14,094 bases of DNA from Rhodocyclaceae bacterium UBA5602 (GCA_002424865.1 DILC01000068.1:56056-70149), one strand, 5' to 3'. Numbered from the stretch's first letter, positions 1-8,073 are shown. The notes: generated by a model from the letters alone, not told the origin. Program-made: numbers and translations.

Positions 1-25
1 GCTGATGAAAGGCCAATCCGTATGA
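1..25 (+). CDS. ftsW: 3' end of an upstream gene, probably ftsW (partial)
   Basis: The frame through bases 2-25 reads LMKGQSV and stops at TGA 23-25, which overlaps the murG ATG as ATGA. In proteobacterial dcw clusters the gene just before murG is ftsW, the lipid II polymerase of the divisome. Its C-terminal tail is often a short basic stretch with a leucine-methionine-arginine/lysine-glycine pattern, and this tail fits that. Only seven codons are visible, so the call rests on gene order and the stop/start overlap, not on homology. Confidence 0.45.
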
Positions 26-1119
26 GTGATCGCGCTAAAACCATCCTCATCATGGCCGGTGGCACGGGCGGGCACATCATGCCGGGGCTGGCGGTGGCCG
101 AACATTTGCGTGCCCGGGGCTGGCACATCGCCTGGCTGGGCAATCCGGCGGGGATGGAAGCCAAACTCGCCACTGGCCGTGGCTATCGGATGGTATGGCT
201 TAATTTCGCTGCCTTGCGCGGCAAGGGCTTGCTGCGCAAGTTGGCCTTGCCGTGGAATGTGCTGCGCGGTGTGATCCAGGCCTGGCGCGGCTTTTCAAGC
301 GTGCGGCCGGACGTGGTGTTAGGCATGGGCGGTTATGTGACTTTTCCCGGCGGCCTCGTTGCCGCGTTACGTGGTGTGCCGCTGGTGCTGCATGAGCAAA
401 ATTCTGTCGCCGGCTTGGCCAATCGCGTGCTGGCAAAGATGGCTACGCGCACGGTCTGCGGGTTCCCAAAGGTGTTGCCCCATGCGGCCTGGATAGGCAA
501 TCCGGTACGCCCCGAGATCGCCGCCCTGCCAGCGCCGACTTTTCGTTATGCGCAGCGCAATGGCGCTTTGCGTGTGCTGATTGTCGGCGGCAGCCTGGGC
601 GCGCAGGCGCTGAATGAAACGGCGCCCAAGGCCTGGGCGTTGATGAAGGCAGCCGATCGCCCGCAGGTGGTTCATCAAGCGGGCGAAAAACATTTGCAAG
701 CCTTGCGGGCCGCCTACGAAAAGGTCGGCGTGGGCGCCGATTGCGTGGCGTTCATTGACGACATGGCGGAAAAATATGCCTGGGCCGATGTGGTGGTCTG
801 CCGCGCGGGGGCGCTTACCGTGGCGGAACTGGCCGCAGCCGGTGTGGCCAGCGTGCTGGTGCCTTATCCGCATGCGGTGGATGACCACCAAACCGGCAAT
901 GCGCAATTTCTGGCGCAGGCTGGCGCGGCGGTTTTGTTGCCGCAAAGCGAATTGACGGCTGAGCGCCTGGCGCAGCTGTGCGCCAGGCCGCGCAGCGAAT
1001 GGGTGCGCATGGCCAGTAAAGCACGGGACCTGGCCAAGGTGGAGGCCACCGCCGATGTGGCACAAGTGTGCGCTGATCTGGCCAACAACCAACGAACGGG
1101 AGACCGCCATGCGGCATAA
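22..1119 (+). CDS. murG: MurG, UDP-GlcNAc:lipid I N-acetylglucosaminyltransferase
   Basis: MurG adds GlcNAc from UDP-GlcNAc to lipid I at the inner face of the cytoplasmic membrane, making lipid II. The 365-residue product has the GT-B layout. The N-terminal acceptor-side Rossmann half carries GGTGGH (13-18), a second glycine loop GMGGYVTFPG (101-110) and HEQN (124-127). The C-terminal donor half carries GGSLGA (189-194), RAGALTVAEL (261-270) and the sugar-binding PYPHAVDDHQ (281-290). His18, Asn127 and Glu269 correspond to residues important in the E. coli enzyme. Length matches the family (about 355-365). The ATG at 22 has GAAAGG nine bases upstream and overlaps the preceding stop, which suggests coupling to the upstream gene. 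The 3' end overlaps murC by 11 bases. Confidence 0.97.
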   Translation: MSDRAKTILIMAGGTGGHIMPGLAVAEHLRARGWHIAWLGNPAGMEAKLATGRGYRMVWLNFAALRGKGLLRKLALPWNVLRGVIQAWRGFSSVRPDVVLGMGGYVTFPGGLVAALRGVPLVLHEQNSVAGLANRVLAKMATRTVCGFPKVLPHAAWIGNPVRPEIAALPAPTFRYAQRNGALRVLIVGGSLGAQALNETAPKAWALMKAADRPQVVHQAGEKHLQALRAAYEKVGVGADCVAFIDDMAEKYAWADVVVCRAGALTVAELAAAGVASVLVPYPHAVDDHQTGNAQFLAQAGAAVLLPQSELTAERLAQLCARPRSEWVRMASKARDLAKVEATADVAQVCADLANNQRTGDRHAA

Positions 1120-2518
1120 AGTCAAGCGCATTCATTTTGTTGGCATTGGCGGCGTGGGCATGTCCGGCATTGCCGAGGTGCTGGCCAATCAGGGTTTCGA
1201 GGTGAGCGGCTCGGACGTGGCGGCGAGCGCTGTCACGCGGCGCTTGGCGGCGATGGGGATCCGCATCATGCTAGGCCACGCGGCAGAAAACGCCGCCGAG
1301 GCCGATGCCGTGGTGGTGTCTTCTGCCGTGGCGGAAACGAATCCTGAGGTCATGATGGCGCGCTCACGGTACGTGCCCGTGGTGCCACGGGCGCAAATGC
1401 TGGCGGAATTGATGCGCTTGAAACAAGGCATTGCGATTGCCGGCACGCACGGCAAAACCACGACCACAAGCCTGGTGGCAAGCTGCCTTGCGCAAGGCGG
1501 CCTGGATCCGACCTTTGTGATCGGCGGGCGGCTCATTTCAGCGGGCGTGAATGCGCAACTGGGCTCGGGCGATTTTTTGGTCGCCGAGGCGGATGAGTCC
1601 GATGCGTCGTTCCTGTTTTTATCCCCCGTGATTTCGGTGGTGACGAACATCGACGCCGACCACATGGAAACCTACGCGCACGATTTTGCGAAACTCAAAC
1701 AGGCCTTTGTGGATTTCTTGCACCGCTTGCCATTTTATGGCGTGGCGGTGGTGTGCGCGGATGACGCGAATGTGCGCGAAATTTTGCCGCGCGTGGCCAA
1801 GCAAGTGGTGACTTACGGCATCGGCAGCGAAGTGAATTTCCGCGCCGAAAATATCGTAGCCGATGGCGGCGTGATGCGCTTTGATTGCGTGCGCAAGAAT
1901 GGCAATGAGTCGCGCCTGCCCATCGTGCTGAATTTGCCCGGACGGCATAACGTGCTCAATGCCCTGGCGGCCATTGCCGTGGCCACGGAAGTCGGCGTTG
2001 GCGATACGGCGATTATTGAAGCGCTCGCGCAATTTAAGGGCGTGGGGCGGCGCTTTCAGCGCTATGGCGAGCTGACCGCGACCGCAGGCGGCGCATTTAC
2101 CTTGATCGACGATTACGGCCACCATCCGGCGGAGATGGCGGCAACCATCAGCGCTGCGCGCGCGGCCTTTCCGGGGCGGCGTTTGGTGCTGGCGTTTCAG
2201 CCGCATCGCTATAGCCGCACGCGCGACTGCTTTGAGGATTTTGTCAAAGTGCTCTCCAGCGTGGATGTGCTGTTGCTTGCCGATGTGTATGCCGCAGGCG
2301 AAGCGCCGATTGTGGCGGCTGACGGGCGTACCTTGGCGCGCGCGGTGAGGGTCGCGGGCAAGGTCGAACCGGTTTTTGTGGAAGAAATTACTGCGATGCC
2401 GCAAGCGATTGTGGACGCGGTAGCCGCAGGCGATGTGGTGATCACCATGGGCGCAGGCTCGATCGGGATGGTGCCCATGCAGGTGGTCGAACAAGTCTCG
2501 GGTGGGGCGCATGGCTGA
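1109..2518 (+). CDS. murC: MurC, UDP-N-acetylmuramate--L-alanine ligase
   Basis: MurC is the cytoplasmic ATP-dependent ligase that adds L-alanine to UDP-MurNAc, the first step of the stem peptide. The 469-residue product shows the Mur ligase three-domain order. The UDP-binding Rossmann loop is VGIGGVGMSG (11-20). The ATP P-loop is GTHGKTTTT (112-120), followed by AEADES (159-164) and TNIDADHMETY (179-189). The central/C-terminal motifs are GRHNVLNALAA (278-288) and DDYGHHPAE (334-342), the latter characteristic of MurC. FQPHRYSRT (363-371) lies in the C-terminal domain. I chose ATG 1109 because GGGAGA lies just upstream and the protein then starts directly before the Rossmann strand. The frame is open further upstream to 1055, but that would add an unconserved tail inside murG. 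It overlaps murG by 11 bases and murB by 8. Confidence 0.97.
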   Translation: MRHKVKRIHFVGIGGVGMSGIAEVLANQGFEVSGSDVAASAVTRRLAAMGIRIMLGHAAENAAEADAVVVSSAVAETNPEVMMARSRYVPVVPRAQMLAELMRLKQGIAIAGTHGKTTTTSLVASCLAQGGLDPTFVIGGRLISAGVNAQLGSGDFLVAEADESDASFLFLSPVISVVTNIDADHMETYAHDFAKLKQAFVDFLHRLPFYGVAVVCADDANVREILPRVAKQVVTYGIGSEVNFRAENIVADGGVMRFDCVRKNGNESRLPIVLNLPGRHNVLNALAAIAVATEVGVGDTAIIEALAQFKGVGRRFQRYGELTATAGGAFTLIDDYGHHPAEMAATISAARAAFPGRRLVLAFQPHRYSRTRDCFEDFVKVLSSVDVLLLADVYAAGEAPIVAADGRTLARAVRVAGKVEPVFVEEITAMPQAIVDAVAAGDVVITMGAGSIGMVPMQVVEQVSGGAHG

Positions 2519-3476
2519 CGGCTTGCCTGCGGATTTGCGCGGCCAGTTGCAGGCGCACGAGCCCATGGCGCGGCATGTGTCATGGCGCACAGGCGGCGCG
2601 GCACGGCGCGCGTATTTTCCGCGGGACAAGGACGACTTGGCGGCCTTTATGCGCACATTGCCGCCGGGCGAGCGATTGTTGATGGTGGGTTTGGGCAGCA
2701 ATTTGCTGGTGCGCGATGGCGGGTTTGACGGCACGGTGGTGTTCACGCATGGCGCGTTGGCCGGCTTGTCGCACATCGCGCTGGAAAGCGATGGCACGGT
2801 GTATGCCGAGGCCGGTGTGGCGACGCCCAAGCTGGCACGTTTCGCGGCAAATCATGCCTTGCTGGAGGCTGAGTTTTTCGCCGGCATACCGGGCACGGTG
2901 GGCGGCGCGTTGGCAATGAATGCGGGATGCCACGGCGGCGAGACATGGCGCTATGTCGAGCGCGTGTTGATGATGGGCCGGCACGGTGAATGCGTTGTCC
3001 GCCGCGTGGAAGATTTTGAGATTGCTTACCGCCATGTGCGGCCCCTGGTGGCCGCAGATGAAATTTTTATCGCGGCGTGGTTCCGGTTTTTGCCGGGTGT
3101 GGACAGCGCGCAAGAAGTTGCGCGAAAACGCATCCGCGAGCTCCTGGCGCGGCGCATTGCCACGCAGCCACTGGGCTTGCCGAATGCCGGTTCGGTGTTC
3201 AGAAACCCGCCGGGCGACTTTGCTGCGCGCTTGATTGAGGCGGCAGGCCTCAAAGGCAGGCGCTTGGGCGGCGCGCAGGTCTCTGAATTGCATGCGAATT
3301 TCATCGTTAATCCAGAGGGCAAGGCAACCGCAAATGAGATAGAAATGCTCATCAGGAAAATTCAGGCGGACGTAGCTGAAAAATTTTCTGTGCAACTCGT
3401 GCCAGAGGTGCGGATTGTTGGTGATGAGGGTGTTGCGGAACATGTTTTTACAAGCAAAACGGTTGGAGAAATTTAG
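2511..3476 (+). CDS. murB: MurB, UDP-N-acetylenolpyruvoylglucosamine reductase
   Basis: MurB is the FAD-dependent enzyme that uses NADPH to reduce UDP-GlcNAc-enolpyruvate to UDP-MurNAc, feeding MurC. In the 321-residue product the FAD-binding domain carries WRTGGAARRAYFP (25-37), GLGSNLLVRDGG (60-71) and GIPGTVGGALAMNAG (125-139). The substrate domain carries the YR pair (173-174), NAGSVFRNP (225-233) with the proton-donating serine at 228, HANFIVN (261-267) and Glu299 in PEVR. The context before NAGSVFRNP looks like the shorter MurB class, which is an impression. ATG 2511 is preceded by a G-rich GGTGGGG with tight spacing. An in-frame GTG at 2502 would add three residues and cannot be excluded. 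It overlaps murC by 8 bases and its stop abuts the ddl start. Confidence 0.95.
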   Translation: MADGLPADLRGQLQAHEPMARHVSWRTGGAARRAYFPRDKDDLAAFMRTLPPGERLLMVGLGSNLLVRDGGFDGTVVFTHGALAGLSHIALESDGTVYAEAGVATPKLARFAANHALLEAEFFAGIPGTVGGALAMNAGCHGGETWRYVERVLMMGRHGECVVRRVEDFEIAYRHVRPLVAADEIFIAAWFRFLPGVDSAQEVARKRIRELLARRIATQPLGLPNAGSVFRNPPGDFAARLIEAAGLKGRRLGGAQVSELHANFIVNPEGKATANEIEMLIRKIQADVAEKFSVQLVPEVRIVGDEGVAEHVFTSKTVGEI

Positions 3477-4385
3477 GTGAATTTTGGCAAAGTAGCCGTC
3501 ATGATGGGGGGTAGCTCAGCGGAGCGCGAGGTGTCGCTAAAAAGCGGCGCTGCGGTCTTGGCGGCATTGCGCGCCAAGGGCGTGGATGCGCTGGCTTTTG
3601 ACCCCAGGGATCAGCCGCTGGAGAACTTGCGCGCATTGCAGGTAAGCCGTGTATTTATCGCCATGCACGGCCGCGGGGGGGAGGATGGCAGCTTGCAAGG
3701 TGCGCTCAACTTAATGGGCGTGCCATATACCGGTAGCGGTGTGCTGGCTTCCGCTTTGGCGATGGATAAATGGCGTTGCAAGCTGGTGTGGGCGGCGGCC
3801 GGTTTGCCTGTGCCGGATTATGAAATTGTGACGCCCGGGAGCGCCTTTGCGGAGATTGAGGCGCGCCTGGGGTTGCCCTTGTTTGTCAAGCCGGCAAATG
3901 AAGGGTCAAGCATCGGTATCAGCAAGGTGAAGACCCCGGGCGGGCTGGCGGCAGCATATGCCCTGGCCGCAAAATATGACACTTGCGTGATCGCCGAGCG
4001 GTTTTTGGCAGGGGGTGAATTCACTGTCGGCATCATTGGCGACCAAGCCTTGCCATTGATCCGCATTGAGCCGCAAACCGAGTTTTATGATTTTGAAGCC
4101 AAGTATTCGCGTGACGATACGAAATATCACATCCCAAGCGGCTTGGGTGCGGCGCGCGAGGCCGAGATCCAGTTCATGGCTATGCGTGCGTTTCATGCGT
4201 TGGGCGGCCGCGGCTGGGGCCGCATTGATGTGATGCTGGATGCTTCAGGCCGCGCCTGGTGCCTGGAGGCGAACACTTCGCCGGGCATGACGGACCATTC
4301 CCTGGTGCCTATGGCAGCGCGCGCTGCGGGCATGGCGTTCGATGATCTGGTGGTGGGTTTGCTCAATGGGGCACGCTGTGATTAA
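3477..4385 (+). CDS. ddlB: D-alanine--D-alanine ligase (DdlB type)
   Basis: Ddl joins two D-alanines with ATP to make the dipeptide that MurF adds to the muropeptide precursor. The 302-residue product is a complete ATP-grasp enzyme. It has MGGSSAEREVSLKSG (10-24) with the conserved Glu16, HGRGGEDGSLQG (64-75), VKPANEGSSIGISK (137-150) and YDFEAKYSRDDTKYHIP (204-220). The acidic Mg-binding segment is GRIDVML (248-254), followed by LEANTSPGMTDHSLVPMAA (263-281). The AKY in the mobile loop is the tyrosine form of true D-Ala-D-Ala ligases, not the vancomycin-resistance D-Ala-D-Lac type. The start is GTG 3477, directly after the murB stop, with GGAGA seven bases upstream. The ftsQ start lies inside its 3' end. 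Confidence 0.97.
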   Translation: MNFGKVAVMMGGSSAEREVSLKSGAAVLAALRAKGVDALAFDPRDQPLENLRALQVSRVFIAMHGRGGEDGSLQGALNLMGVPYTGSGVLASALAMDKWRCKLVWAAAGLPVPDYEIVTPGSAFAEIEARLGLPLFVKPANEGSSIGISKVKTPGGLAAAYALAAKYDTCVIAERFLAGGEFTVGIIGDQALPLIRIEPQTEFYDFEAKYSRDDTKYHIPSGLGAAREAEIQFMAMRAFHALGGRGWGRIDVMLDASGRAWCLEANTSPGMTDHSLVPMAARAAGMAFDDLVVGLLNGARCD

Positions 4386-5265
4386 GCGCTTCTTTGGTTT
4401 GTCCGCCAGCAAGGCCAAGGCCCCCGCCAAGCCAGACAAGGCTGGGGCGCGTGCGGATAAGCAACGCGGCAATCGCTTGAATGGCCGACAGGGCAATTCG
4501 TTGAACGGACAGGCGCATGTCGGCAATTATTTCTGGCATTCGCCCTGGTTGATGAATACGCTGGCCAATTCGCTGTTTTTTGTCAGTGCGCTGCTGCTGT
4601 TGTGGACCTTGCTGCTGGTGATGCAGCGTTTGCCTGTTGTGCCTATCAATACCCTGGTGGTCGCCACGCCGATTGCCCAGGTGTCCAGCGCGCAGATAGA
4701 GCAGGTTGCGCGCAGGAAACTTGTGGGGAATTTTCTGACGGTCAATCTGGATGAGGCGCAGCGCGCATTTGAGCAGTTGCCCTGGGTGCGCCGGGCGAGT
4801 TTGCGGCGGCAATGGCCGGATCGCCTGGTGCTGACGTTTGAAGCGCAGCGCGCGGTGGCGCAATGGTCGTCACTGGAAGGTGAAATGCGCTTGGTGAATG
4901 ACCTGGGTGAAGTGTTTCTGGCAGGCGCGCCCATGCACCTGGCGCTACCGGTGTTCTCGGGTCCGGAGGGTTCTGCCGCCGAGATGCTGGGCAAGTACGG
5001 TGAGTTTGCCGCGCAGTTGGCAGGGGTTGGCCATGACTTGGTGGCGGTAAAGCTGTCCCCGCGCGAAGCGTGGCAGCTCACGCTGGATGATGGTGTCGTG
5101 CTGGAGTTGGGGCGTGAGCAGGCGAAAGTCACTTTGGCCGAGCGCCTGGGCCGCTTCACGGCCTATTACCCGCGGGTTAAAAACGAATTGCATGCGGGCA
5201 GGACGGTGGCTGTGGTGGATATGCGGTATCCCAATGGATTTGCGCTGAAGGCGGGAAAAAGTTAA
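4366..5265 (+). CDS. ftsQ: FtsQ, cell division protein
   Basis: FtsQ is the bitopic inner-membrane protein that links early and late divisome proteins through the FtsQ-FtsB-FtsL complex. The 299-residue product has a long basic cytoplasmic tail (1-60), one membrane helix (about 64-88), a periplasmic POTRA domain (about 93-163, including TVNLDEAQRAFEQLPWVRRA) and the FtsQ beta domain to the end. The tail is about twice as long as that of E. coli FtsQ and contains a small imperfect repeat (NRLNG / NSLNG). Two starts are plausible. ATG 4366 has TGGTGGG eight bases upstream. GTG 4378 has GGGG six bases upstream and a tighter overlap with the ddl stop. The stop overlaps the ftsA ATG by one base (TAATG). 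Confidence 0.93.
   Translation: MGHAVIKRFFGLSASKAKAPAKPDKAGARADKQRGNRLNGRQGNSLNGQAHVGNYFWHSPWLMNTLANSLFFVSALLLLWTLLLVMQRLPVVPINTLVVATPIAQVSSAQIEQVARRKLVGNFLTVNLDEAQRAFEQLPWVRRASLRRQWPDRLVLTFEAQRAVAQWSSLEGEMRLVNDLGEVFLAGAPMHLALPVFSGPEGSAAEMLGKYGEFAAQLAGVGHDLVAVKLSPREAWQLTLDDGVVLELGREQAKVTLAERLGRFTAYYPRVKNELHAGRTVAVVDMRYPNGFALKAGKS
4468..4512 (+). repeat. Two-copy imperfect tandem repeat in the ftsQ tail
   Basis: Bases 4468-4491 and 4492-4512 are imperfect tandem copies of 24 and 21 bases. They share GGCAAT, then TTGAA, then ACAG, and the second copy lacks three bases. In protein they give N-R-L-N-G-R-Q-G followed by N-S-L-N-G-Q. This is a low-complexity duplication in the unstructured cytoplasmic segment of FtsQ. 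Confidence 0.6.
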
Positions 5266-6497
5266 TGGGTAAAGATGGCAAACGGGACCTGATTGTCGGT
5301 CTGGATATTGGTACCTCAAAGATCGTCGCGATTGTGGGCGAGGTGGATGGGGAGGGGCGGCTGTCCGTGCTGGGCTTTGGCATGCAGGAGTCCACCGGGA
5401 TCAAGCGCGGCATGGTGATCAACATTGAAGCGACCGTCAATTCAATCTCCAAGGCGATTGGCGAGGTTGAAATGATGGTGGGTTGCAAGGTGCGTGAGGT
5501 ATATACCGGCATCGCGGGTAGCCATATCAAGAGCAAGGATTCTTCCGGTATGGCGGTCGTGCGCGAAAAAGAAGTCACGGCGTTCGATGTGGATCGCGCG
5601 ATTGAAGCGGCGAACGCCACGCCTATTTCTGCCGACGACCAGATTCTGCACACGCTGGTGCAAGAGTTCATCGTGGATGGCCAGGATGGGGTGAAAGAAC
5701 CCATTGGCATGGATGCGCGGCGGCTGGATGTGCGTGTGCATCTGGTCACGGGCGCCGTGACGGCAGTGCAGAACATCGTTAAATGCGTGCATCGCTGTGG
5801 CCTGGAAGTGGTTGATCTGGTTTTGCAGCCGCTGGCCTCGGGCTATGCCGTGCTCACCGATGACGAAAAGGATGTGGGCGTTTGCCTGGTCGATATTGGC
5901 GGCGGCACAACGGATATTGCGGTGTTTGTGCAGGGTGCGATCAGGCATACGGCAGTGATTCCCATTGCCGGCGACCAGGTGACTAATGACATCGCCATTG
6001 CCTTGCGGACTTCAACGCAGGACGCCGAAGACATCAAGATACGTTACGGGGTGGCGCTGCAGCAGTTGGCGAGCGCGGACGAAATGATCGAGGTGCCAGG
6101 TGTCGGTGACCGGCCGGGCTCGCAACTCTCGCGCCAAACGCTGGCCGGTTTTATCCAGCCACGGATTGAGGAGATTTTTCAGCAAGTGCAAGAGGCGCTG
6201 CACCGCAGCGGCTATGAGCGTTTGCTGCGCGCTGGCATCGTATTGACTGGGGGTGCGGCGCAAATGCCGGGCATGACTGAGCTGGGTGAGGAGATATTCC
6301 ACAACACCGTGAAATTAGTCACGCCTTTGTATGAGGGGAATTTGCGCGATTTTGTGCGCAATCCGCGATATTCGACGGCGATGGGCTTATTGCTCGAAGG
6401 TGTGTCGCAGCGGCAACGCGGCTTGAAGATCCAATCACCCAAAACGTTTGCCCAGATCCTGGGCCGCATGCGGGCATGGTTTGGACGGAATTTCTAG
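5265..6497 (+). CDS. ftsA: FtsA, actin-like cell division protein
   Basis: FtsA is the actin-fold ATPase that tethers FtsZ filaments to the membrane and recruits later divisome proteins. The 410-residue product shows the phosphate-1 loop GLDIGTSK (12-19) and the FtsA-specific 1C domain that replaces actin subdomain 1B (roughly 85-165). The phosphate-2 loop is VDIGGGTTDIAVF (209-221) and the adenosine motif LTGGAAQMPG (327-336). The C-terminal amphipathic membrane-targeting helix is around QILGRMRAWFGRNF (397-410), with Trp and Phe on the hydrophobic face and Arg on the other. Length is close to E. coli FtsA (420). Its ATG overlaps the ftsQ stop by one base, so coupled translation is likely. 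A 98-base gap separates it from ftsZ. Confidence 0.97.
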   Translation: MGKDGKRDLIVGLDIGTSKIVAIVGEVDGEGRLSVLGFGMQESTGIKRGMVINIEATVNSISKAIGEVEMMVGCKVREVYTGIAGSHIKSKDSSGMAVVREKEVTAFDVDRAIEAANATPISADDQILHTLVQEFIVDGQDGVKEPIGMDARRLDVRVHLVTGAVTAVQNIVKCVHRCGLEVVDLVLQPLASGYAVLTDDEKDVGVCLVDIGGGTTDIAVFVQGAIRHTAVIPIAGDQVTNDIAIALRTSTQDAEDIKIRYGVALQQLASADEMIEVPGVGDRPGSQLSRQTLAGFIQPRIEEIFQQVQEALHRSGYERLLRAGIVLTGGAAQMPGMTELGEEIFHNTVKLVTPLYEGNLRDFVRNPRYSTAMGLLLEGVSQRQRGLKIQSPKTFAQILGRMRAWFGRNF

Positions 6498-6595
6498 GTT
6501 CGGTAGGCAGTATCAAGAATGAAGCGGCGGCAGCAAGGGTTCTGGAATTTTTTGCAAATTGGGTCAGCGGTTATTTTTAAGTAAAGGAGACAACA
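6498..6595 (+). promoter_or_regulatory. ftsA-ftsZ intergenic leader
   Basis: This 98-base non-coding gap is the only real gap inside the dcw block. Its 3' half is AT-rich. TTGCAA (6552-6557) followed 17 bases later by TTTTAA (6575-6580) is a poor sigma-70 match, so a promoter is possible but not shown. A separate leader fits the need for more FtsZ than FtsA. In E. coli, several ftsZ promoters lie inside ftsA and ftsQ, so promoters inside ftsA cannot be excluded here. Confidence 0.35.
6583..6590 (+). promoter_or_regulatory. Strong Shine-Dalgarno site for ftsZ
   Basis: AAAGGAGA lies five bases before the ftsZ ATG. It is the best ribosome binding site in the window and fits the high expression expected for FtsZ. 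Confidence 0.85.
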
Positions 6596-7774
6596 ATGTT
6601 TGAACTGGAAGAAATTGAGTCGGAGAACGCATCAGAAGGCTCAACCGTGATCAAGGTCGTGGGTGTCGGCGGCGCGGGAGGCAATGCTGTTGAGCACATG
6701 ATCCGCGAAGGTGTGGGCGGTGTGGAATTCATTTGCTGCAATACCGATGCGCAAGCGCTGGAAAAAAGCAATGCGCACGTCAAGCTGCAGTTAGGCCCAG
6801 GCTTGGGTGCGGGTGGCAAGCCCGAAAAGGCCAAAGCCTTGGCGCAAGCGGATCGCGCGCGCATTGCTGAAGTGCTTGAAGGCGCGCACATGGTGTTTAT
6901 TACCGCAGGCATGGGCGGTGGCACAGGCACGGGCGCTGGCCCTGTGATTGCGGAAGTCGCGCGCGAATTGGGCATATTGACCGTGGCCGTGGTGACCAAG
7001 CCTTTTGAATATGAAGGCCGCCGCAAGCGCCTGGCTGAAGAGGGTGTCAATGAGCTCGCCTTGCATGTGGATTCTTTGATCGTGATCCTGAATGAGAAGC
7101 TCGAAGAAGTGCTGGGCGATGAAGTCAGCATGCTCGAAGCCTTCAAGGCGGCGGATAACGTATTGCGTAATGCGGTGGGCGGTATTGCCGAGATCATCAA
7201 TGTGCCAGGCCTGGTGAACGTCGACTTTGAAGACGTGCGCACGGTGATGGGCGAAATGGGCAAGGCCATGATGGGTTCTGCCACATCGTCCGGTGTTGAT
7301 AGGGCACGCATCGCCGCTGAAGAAGCAGTTGCCAGCCCGTTGCTGGAAGGCGTCGAGCTCTCGGGCGCACGCGGGGTGCTGGTTAACATCACGGCGAGCA
7401 CCACTTTGGGCTTGAAAGAGTACAAAGAGGTGATGAATACGATACGCCAATACACCGCGCCTGAAGCCACCGTGATTTGTGGCGCAGTGTTTGATGAAAC
7501 GATGGAGGACCGTTTGCGTGTGACCGTTGTTGCTACCGGCTTGGGTGCGATTGTGGCAAAAAAGCCCGAGATGAAAATGATCGAAACCATCGGTTTGCGC
7601 ACCGGAACAGATAATTTTCACGTGTTTGATGCGGGTATGGGGCAGGTTGATTTATCCGGCGTCGCTTCCAGCGTGCGTGGCAGCGTTCCGCGTAACAGCC
7701 AGGCCGACGCGATGGCAGCCTCAGGCGTGGATAAATTTGATATCCCGGCCTTTTTGCGCAGGCAGTCTGACTGA
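6596..7774 (+). CDS. ftsZ: FtsZ, tubulin-like cell division GTPase
   Basis: FtsZ polymerises in a GTP-dependent way into the Z ring at midcell. The 392-residue product has the nucleotide-binding GVGGAGGNAV (23-32), NTDAQAL (49-55) and the tubulin signature GGGTGTGAGP (107-116). The T7 synergy loop is NVDFEDV (208-214), whose aspartates 210 and 213 complete the active site of the next subunit. The globular core ends near 320. A linker of roughly 60 residues leads to the conserved tail FDIPAFLRRQ (381-390), which binds FtsA and ZipA. The linker is short to ordinary for proteobacteria. It has its own leader and a strong ribosome binding site, and is followed by 399 non-coding bases. Confidence 0.98.
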   Translation: MFELEEIESENASEGSTVIKVVGVGGAGGNAVEHMIREGVGGVEFICCNTDAQALEKSNAHVKLQLGPGLGAGGKPEKAKALAQADRARIAEVLEGAHMVFITAGMGGGTGTGAGPVIAEVARELGILTVAVVTKPFEYEGRRKRLAEEGVNELALHVDSLIVILNEKLEEVLGDEVSMLEAFKAADNVLRNAVGGIAEIINVPGLVNVDFEDVRTVMGEMGKAMMGSATSSGVDRARIAAEEAVASPLLEGVELSGARGVLVNITASTTLGLKEYKEVMNTIRQYTAPEATVICGAVFDETMEDRLRVTVVATGLGAIVAKKPEMKMIETIGLRTGTDNFHVFDAGMGQVDLSGVASSVRGSVPRNSQADAMAASGVDKFDIPAFLRRQSD

Positions 7775-7836
7775 GTGTGGCGGATTTGCCATGAGGCTGA
7801 TCTCGTCATGCCATATCGACAATACGATTAAAACAT

Positions 7837-7859
7837 CCTCGGGACGTCTCCTCCCGGGG
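7837..7859. repeat. GC-rich inverted repeat (hairpin) downstream of ftsZ
   Basis: CCTCGGGA (7837-7844) pairs with TCCCGGGG (7852-7859) as an eight-pair stem with one G-T/U pair and a seven-base loop. The loop and right arm, followed by GGCGACC, loosely resemble the palindrome inside the aldolase gene near 13927-13947. No T run follows, so it is not a standard terminator. It could be a REP-like element or an RNA-stabilising hairpin at the end of the dcw transcript. Confidence 0.4.
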
Positions 7860-7973
7860 GGCGACCTACCCGCTGGCACCTCTTGCGGCCGCCCGGCGTT
7901 GCCGCTTCGCGCCAGCCCTCCGCCCGAGCGCACCACCGGACGCGTCCAATTGAGGTTTCCAGGATGATAAAAT

Positions 7974-7990
7974 TCCTGACTTGATCAGGA
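7974..7990. repeat. Small perfect inverted repeat
   Basis: TCCTGA (7974-7979) and TCAGGA (7985-7990) are perfect inverted arms around CTTGA. Read on the minus strand, the stem is followed by ATTTTAT, a weak terminator shape, but no minus-strand gene ends here. It could also be an operator-like dyad upstream of lpxC. Confidence 0.3.
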
Positions 7991-8027
7991 CGGTTGGGCT
8001 CAGAAGTTGGGCGCGAAAGTTTTTTTA

Positions 8028-8050
8028 AGCGCTTTTGCGCTGGTTTTTGT
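8028..8050 (+). terminator. Possible intrinsic terminator after ftsZ
   Basis: AGCGC (8028-8032), loop TTTT and GCGCT (8037-8041) form a short GC-rich stem, followed by GGTTTTTGT. The T run is interrupted from the stem by two G residues and the stem has only five pairs, so termination would be partial at best. It lies about 250 bases after ftsZ and upstream of the candidate lpxC promoter. Confidence 0.3.
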
Positions 8051-8073
8051 CTCAAAATCGGGCATTGGGATTT

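Noticed and set aside
1619..2830. 403-codon open frame on the minus strand across murC and murB
   Set aside because: It is antisense to two genes with complete conserved motifs. Long antisense frames are expected from the GC-biased third positions of the real genes, and its translation is low-complexity (His, Arg, Ala).
3477..4385. Vancomycin-resistance type D-Ala-D-Lac ligase
   Set aside because: The mobile loop has AKY (tyrosine), as in ordinary D-Ala-D-Ala ligases, and the gene sits in the housekeeping dcw cluster.
6577..7602. 341-codon minus-strand frame opposite ftsZ
   Set aside because: Its Ser/Thr/Pro/Ala-rich translation is the complement of FtsZ codons, with no motifs and no ribosome binding site.
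7626..7967. 113-codon plus-strand frame starting inside ftsZ
   Set aside because: It is out of frame with ftsZ over its first half, then runs through the hairpin patch. No ribosome binding site and no motif.
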